64,000 nucleotides of DNA from Desulfobacterales bacterium (GTDB taxonomy: Bacteria > Desulfobacterota > Desulfobacteria > Desulfobacterales > JAAELO01). The stretch lies in NCBI GenBank assembly GCA_024226555.1, contig JAAELO010000054.1:1-64000 (forward strand), read 5' to 3'. Positions 60,375-64,000 of this stretch are shown in pieces; positions within the stretch are counted from its first letter, which is position 1; each line of letters opens with the position of its first letter. A program made the position numbers and the translations under genes. The notes beneath the pieces are model-generated. The model saw only the letters and a list, made by a program, of their open reading frames with translations, was not told the DNA's origin and did not search any database.

Positions 60375-60976
60375 TACCACGGCCTCACACCATATAAAAG
60401 TAAATACTTACTATCTAAATAATCTTTCATTTCATGAAATTTAGGACATGCGTTAAGTATTTCTCTTCTAAAACTTTCATACTGAGGATATTCTTCTAAA
60501 TAAAACTCAACTGCCTCGTTATAAGCCTTTCTAAGCTGGCGATTACTTTTAAAACTAAAGCTTCTTCCTTTTTTTATGCCATCATCATCTTTATAGAAAA
60601 CTTTTATTGAAGGTGGGTAAGTATTGAACCAGTAATAATGATTAATACTACCCCAATCAGGTATATAGCCCCTACTACACGGTTGCCAAGATAAAGTTAT
60701 ATTTTTAACTTTTAAATCAATATAAGCTTTCCTACCTGATCTTATACGGCCTTTCAGGTGAAATGGGGTTTCGTGATAATCCTCTAAAGTAGTTTTATAT
60801 AAAGCTTTAAACTCTGCATCACGCTCTTCAGCTTCTTTGAGTATTTTCTCATCATTTTCTGCAACACCTGTTAATGTCCAGTATTCCTGAATATTAGGTT
60901 GTCCTAACGATATACGACTACAAAAAACACGTATTCGTTTTGTACCACAACGCTCTTCAAATATAGTTAAGCTCAT
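60374..60976 (-). CDS. Hypothetical protein
   Basis: 200 residues. A mixed alpha/beta sequence with W-Q-P-C-S-R-G-Y-I-P-D-W-G-S-I-N, many aromatic residues and a basic C terminus. No recognised domain. The ATG at 60976 has only weak purines upstream. Its stop overlaps the next start (TAATG). Confidence 0.55.
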   Translation of the reverse strand: MSLTIFEERCGTKRIRVFCSRISLGQPNIQEYWTLTGVAENDEKILKEAEERDAEFKALYKTTLEDYHETPFHLKGRIRSGRKAYIDLKVKNITLSWQPCSRGYIPDWGSINHYYWFNTYPPSIKVFYKDDDGIKKGRSFSFKSNRQLRKAYNEAVEFYLEEYPQYESFRREILNACPKFHEMKDYLDSKYLLLYGVRPW

Positions 60977-61017
60977 TAACTTTTACCAATGTTATATTTT
61001 ATATCATAAGTTTATGG

Positions 61018-61206
61018 TTATACATATTCAGTAATAAAGCCTTTTTTTATCTCATCTTCATCACTACTTATCACAAGTTTACCTCCCATAAGCACATGAT
61101 CCATTTCACGCAAAAAATCTAGATTTGTATCATCAGTGCTTTCAGAAGAAAATAAAGTTTCAATATCTGCAAGCTTTTTAGTCTCTAATAATTTTTTTTC
61201 ATCCAT
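61018..61206 (-). CDS. Small acidic hypothetical protein
   Basis: 62 residues, acidic with S-S-D-E-D-E-I-K-K. No membrane segment or known domain. No strong ribosome site, so the call rests mainly on coding-like composition and position in the leftward operon. Confidence 0.45.
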   Translation of the reverse strand: MDEKKLLETKKLADIETLFSSESTDDTNLDFLREMDHVLMGGKLVISSDEDEIKKGFITEYV

Positions 61207-61250
61207 CTTATTAAAACCCCACTTATTATTGAATTCTTAATTTATAATCA

Positions 61251-61460
61251 TCAACAAAACATTCTTATTACCTTTTGAATCATATGTAATATATTATTCA
61301 ATCTTTCTAACTCTACTTCTAACTCCTTTATAAAGTGGATTGGCATTCTCTCTTCTTGATACCGTTTAATTGCAATTTCAACCCAATCCTTACGCTCTTC
61401 TATAGCCTGTTGTATAACTTTCCAATTATGCTCATTTGTATATAATCCTTCAATTTGCAT
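61251..61460 (-). CDS. Small helical protein
   Basis: 69 residues, all-helical with charged/hydrophobic alternation (coiled-coil-like E-L-E-V-E-L-E-R-L-N-N-I-L). GAGGT precedes the ATG. Function unknown. Confidence 0.55.
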   Translation of the reverse strand: MQIEGLYTNEHNWKVIQQAIEERKDWVEIAIKRYQEERMPIHFIKELEVELERLNNILHMIQKVIRMFC

Positions 61461-61483
61461 TACTAATACCTCTTATTAGTTTA

Positions 61484-61969
61484 CTAACTACCACATTTAA
61501 CTATAATCTTATCAACCATCTTTGTCCGAGCCACAAGATATAAATCCTTAATCTCCCTATCCATTTCTATCTCATGCATCCATAAAGCTTGCATAAATAA
61601 CTCTTCAACAACATAGGAGGGATTTCTGCTTTTCAATCTACGCTCTCCAACTAACACAAGCTTACCATTCACACGAGTACGCATAACTAAGTTATAGTGG
61701 TTAGTCCTTTTATTATTAATTATTGATAAGCCTCTAATAGAGTCACCGTCAAATAGTATATTTATTAACAATTCGTCTCGAAGATTTTTTGCATTCAAAC
61801 GTTCTAACACAGACTTACTACAATTTTTTGCAGCGTCTAAAGCTTTTCCCTTACTTCCATACTTTTTATAAAAGAAATATTGATTTAACCCAATAAGCTT
61901 ACACTGCACACGGTAAGCTAACGGATTTTCTTTATTTGGGAAAAGCATTGTATATCTTGGTAACTTCAT
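61484..61969 (-). CDS. AP2-like DNA-binding protein
   Basis: 161 residues. The start (Y-R-V-Q-C-K-L-I-G-L-N-Q-Y-F-F-Y-K-K-Y-G-S-K-G-K-A-L-D-A-A) has the strand-strand-helix pattern of AP2 domains in phage homing proteins and integrases. A second similar unit may occur at about 85-125 (Y-N-L-V-M-R-T-R-V-N-G-K). No nuclease motif is visible, so it may be a regulator. Confidence 0.55.
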   Translation of the reverse strand: MKLPRYTMLFPNKENPLAYRVQCKLIGLNQYFFYKKYGSKGKALDAAKNCSKSVLERLNAKNLRDELLINILFDGDSIRGLSIINNKRTNHYNLVMRTRVNGKLVLVGERRLKSRNPSYVVEELFMQALWMHEIEMDREIKDLYLVARTKMVDKIIVKCGS

Positions 61970-61971
61970 TA

Positions 61972-62472
61972 TTAATGTGTATTACGTTTTTTTGGATTAC
62001 ATTCACCACACTCACAATTATCATTATTATATTCTCTAATCATTTCTTTTAGAGAACTAGGTAAATCATCAGGTGTTAATACTTCCATTTTAATTTGTCC
62101 TGATAATAATCCCTGCAACAGATCACTAACACTTGGCTTCTTACCTTTTTGAAGCTTCTCTTTAGTATGATCGACTATATTCTCTTCGGCATCATCGACT
62201 ATAACCTCAATATTTAAATTATTATCATCTATTAGTCTTGTTTTAAAAGATAAAACTCTATAACTACCAAACTCCATTTTTACTATTCCAAGCTCACTAA
62301 CCTTTTCTAACAACCATTGTAATTCATCATCAATTCCACCATCTTCAACGTTTGGCTTCTCATCCTTTAACAGACAACTAAACATGGATGATATGCCATA
62401 AAATGAAACTGTTTTATACGCATGATACTCACGCCTTCCATCTTTATAAAATATCTCTATACCTTCACTCAT
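61972..62472 (-). CDS. Hypothetical protein with Cys-rich C terminus
   Basis: 166 residues, acidic; the C terminus reads C-E-C-G-E-C-N-P-K-K and could bind metal. The centre holds two beta-strand pairs (V-K-M-E-F-G-S-Y-R-V-L-S-F). No family recognised. Confidence 0.55.
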   Translation of the reverse strand: MSEGIEIFYKDGRREYHAYKTVSFYGISSMFSCLLKDEKPNVEDGGIDDELQWLLEKVSELGIVKMEFGSYRVLSFKTRLIDDNNLNIEVIVDDAEENIVDHTKEKLQKGKKPSVSDLLQGLLSGQIKMEVLTPDDLPSSLKEMIREYNNDNCECGECNPKKRNTH

Positions 62473-62516
62473 ATTTACACCCCATTTTTAGCTTATTATG
62501 TTGTATGCTCTATAGC

Positions 62517-62657
62517 TTATAGTGTCAATAAATATAGAGGGTAGCAATATGTCACTAATGCCAAAAAAGACAGTATTGAAATATACAACGCCCAATACCA
62601 CAAATAATTACGTGGTTCAAAATATTGCCTAAAAGCTCCTTTAATAACCTTAACCAT
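62517..62657 (-). CDS. Small membrane protein (46 aa)
   Basis: 46 residues: basic start (M-V-K-V-I-K-G-A-F-R), then a long hydrophobic stretch (about 20-45, L-W-Y-W-A-L-Y-I-S-I-L-S-F-L-A). ATG overlaps the stop of the upstream A1S_2505-like gene (TAATG), the coupling style used across this genome. Probably a one- or two-pass membrane partner of that protein. Function unknown. Confidence 0.6.
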   Translation of the reverse strand: MVKVIKGAFRQYFEPRNYLWYWALYISILSFLALVTYCYPLYLLTL

Positions 62658-63007
62658 TAACCCCACCCCTCTGGTAGATGACAATTATCAGGCGCACCTT
62701 TAAAGAATATCTTTATATCATCTTCACTATACCCCGCTAATCCACAACCAATTTTGGTAACTTCAAATTCAAGATCTGGATTACCTATGGCATAAGTAAT
62801 AAAATTTACAATATGCTCTGATATTGTATAGATGTCCAAAATATTTAAATCTTCATCCTTTGTAGGAATAGCATAGGCATTGCCAGTTCTACCACTCCCC
62901 TCACCTTGAACTGCATCATAACTGTGTTTAGCGTGTAACGCTGCACCTTTACCATGCCTACCAGCTAAATTACTTCCAAATACAAATATCCTATTTTCCT
63001 TCTTCAT
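62657..63007 (-). CDS. A1S_2505-type phage protein (macro-domain-like)
   Basis: 116 residues. F-V-F-G-S-N-L-A-G-R-H-G-K-G-A-A and a later I-G-C-G-L-A-G-Y are the signature of the A1S_2505 phage family, related in layout to macro domains that bind ADP-ribose. Its role is not established; interference with NAD/ADP-ribose-based defence is a reasonable idea but inference. AGGAGA precedes the ATG. Downstream it overlaps the small membrane protein gene. Confidence 0.75.
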   Translation of the reverse strand: MKKENRIFVFGSNLAGRHGKGAALHAKHSYDAVQGEGSGRTGNAYAIPTKDEDLNILDIYTISEHIVNFITYAIGNPDLEFEVTKIGCGLAGYSEDDIKIFFKGAPDNCHLPEGWG

Positions 63008-63022
63008 TTCAAAGTTCTCCTA

Positions 63023-63171
63023 TTATTCTAATGAAGGTTTATGCTTGTTACGCCTGTTATATTTTGTTCTAACACCATGCCTACCACCCTTGTGAATAAG
63101 GTTTTTTGCGACAAGATTTCGATTTTTTGGAATTTTTTTTTTATTTTCTTGATCTTTCTCTTTCTTCGCAT
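63023..63171 (-). CDS. Small basic protein read across an A10 run (-1 frameshift or slippage)
   Basis: The ATG at 63171 opens a Lys/Arg-rich frame (MRRKRKIKKIKKK). After an A10 run (T10 on the plus strand, 63133-63142) the -1 frame reads I-P-K-N-R-N-L-V-A-K-N-L-I-H-K-G-G-R-H-G-V-R and ends at 63023. That second part is a familiar small basic phage protein type, yet its own frame lacks ATG, GTG or TTG. A -1 ribosomal shift on A-AAA-AAA, transcriptional slippage, or an assembly homopolymer error would each join them. Confidence 0.55.
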
Positions 63172-63180
63172 GATTTAAAT

Positions 63181-63210
63181 ATCATATATTAAATTGAGAC
63201 TGTAAATCAA
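63181..63210 (-). promoter_or_regulatory. Possible sigma70 promoter of right-end operon
   Basis: Minus strand: TTGATT (63205-63210), 18-base spacer, TATGAT (63181-63186). It would start transcription near 63174, leaving almost no leader before the ATG at 63171. Either a leaderless mRNA or the promoter is slightly different from this call. Confidence 0.45.
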
Positions 63211-64000
63211 TAAAGCTTTTTGGATATTAAAATATATTGGAAGAGGCAATTTCGTGTTGAGCGCGGGGGGTGTGTACGACCACTTCCAATCCACAATCTG
63301 AAAATATCCATAAAGGATCTCCATTTACCCTGTACTGCATTTAAAAACTTTTTTTATAGCATGAGATACCCCATATTAATGTAGCTTAAAATGGATTTGA
63401 GAGTCTTATAGGTGTATAAAAGAAGACTACTTTTTTTAACACTCTACTAATCTAATACCACTATGGTGCTGTGGCTCTCTCACATGCATCAGGTTAGACG
63501 TTCTCTATTTCATCCTTGAATGTTGGTGTCAATGCGCTTGTGTACACAGTGAGTATACAGAGCCTTATAGAGCTATATCATATATGGACATAATCACCTA
63601 ATTACTATGATTTTAATTTATATTATATCTGCCCATGTCACACAATATAGAAGCCCCCTTATATAGCCCCATATATAGCCCCCTTTATATAAAGCCCCAT
63701 GTATAGGGGCTTTGCTATATCACACAATACTATTATGTGACTTGTAAGCGGGTATTGTGGGCAGCTATTCAAAGGGGCTTTATATTGGGCGCTATATTGG
63801 GCTTTTTGTTGGTTGTTGCTCAGGAAAGGCCAAAAAACAGAAAAAAATTGAATTTTTATTCAACAATCAATCAAAGGAAAAAAAAAAGAATTAAAAAACT
63901 TTTTTTATTTTGCTAAACAAAAAACAGGCTTTACAAGGCTCTCAGCTTGCCTACACTGCACAATAAATTTTCTAAGGCTAGTTAATAGCTTTAGTATTTT
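63211..64000. other. Non-coding right end
   Basis: About 790 bases without a credible gene. It contains the AGCCCC/TATA repeat cluster (63651-63802), two copies of TCACACAATA (63639-63648 and 63720-63729), a TTGAA/TTCAA hairpin in an AT-rich part (63848-63863), and homopolymer A and T runs. If joined to 1-160 it forms a ~950-base divergent control region opposite the one at 49.7-50.5 kb. Confidence 0.5.
63651..63802. repeat. AGCCCC/TATAT repeat cluster
   Basis: AGCCCC followed by an AT tract (TTATAT, ATATAT, TTTATAT, ATGTAT) occurs four times in 63652-63705, then in inverted sense as GGGGCTTT (63706-63713 and 63774-63781) and TGGGC...TATAT (63786-63802). AAAGCCCC/GGGGCTTT forms an 8-bp hairpin with a 7-base loop at 63691-63713. 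Candidate binding-site array or origin/terminus element. Confidence 0.6.

Noticed and set aside
63241..64000. CRISPR array at the right end
   Set aside because: Repeats are 6-10 bases, irregularly spaced and partly inverted; there are no spacers of constant length.

Overview
This window looks like the (near-)complete genome of a tailed, contractile-tail bacteriophage (myovirus) of a low-GC Gram-negative host, most likely a gammaproteobacterium. The evidence is a full virion module (terminase, portal, XkdF-type protease, scaffold, decoration protein, lambda gpE-type capsid, DUF3383 sheath, DUF3277 tube, tape measure, gpD/Gp138/gp25/gpJ-type baseplate, fibres), a T7-like replication set, Sec-type signal peptides, and sigma70-like promoters with no phage RNA polymerase. 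I see no integrase, repressor or transposase, so a virulent lifestyle is the simplest reading.

Layout. (1) 161-4614, rightward: small secreted or periplasmic proteins, a possible AcrVA2-like protein and a methyltransferase-like protein. (2) 12903 down to 4637, leftward: the replication operon behind a TTGACA promoter (primase-helicase, family A DNA polymerase, endonuclease VII, SSB, flap exonuclease, HNH nuclease). It converges on region 1 at about 4.62 kb. (3) About 49.7 down to 12.91 kb, leftward: one ~37-kb late operon running packaging, head, connector, sheath/tube/tape, baseplate, fibres, holins, and ending at a strong terminator (12910-12938). An internal terminator follows the capsid gene. 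(4) 49.7-50.48 kb: AT-rich divergent regulatory region with a perfect DnaA box and long inverted repeats. (5) 50.49-58.155 kb, rightward: VWA protein, class II ribonucleotide reductase, M15 peptidase (endolysin candidate), metallophosphoesterase and many small proteins. (6) About 63.2 down to 58.156 kb, leftward: accessory small proteins (A1S_2505 macro-like, AP2-like, ParB-like, zinc ribbons), meeting region 5 stop to stop. The ends (63.2-64.0 kb plus 1-160) are non-coding and, if joined, form a second divergent control region, which fits a circularly permuted genome.

The most interesting items are RNA-level. Three tandem hairpins (51010-51155), with varying stems but a constant AAGGAU apical segment, sit in the leader of the VWA operon behind a good promoter, and a fourth perfect AGGA-loop hairpin follows the first gene. 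This resembles CsrA/RsmA-type binding sites. There is also a compact multi-helix structure in the terS-terL gap, two probable -1 frameshift genes (tail chaperone; an A10 run at 63.13 kb), a scaffold nested in a longer frame, and a 2131-residue modular fibre encoded directly after the capsid gene. Several real genes shorter than 60 codons are recorded. All functions are read from sequence by eye; no database search was run.
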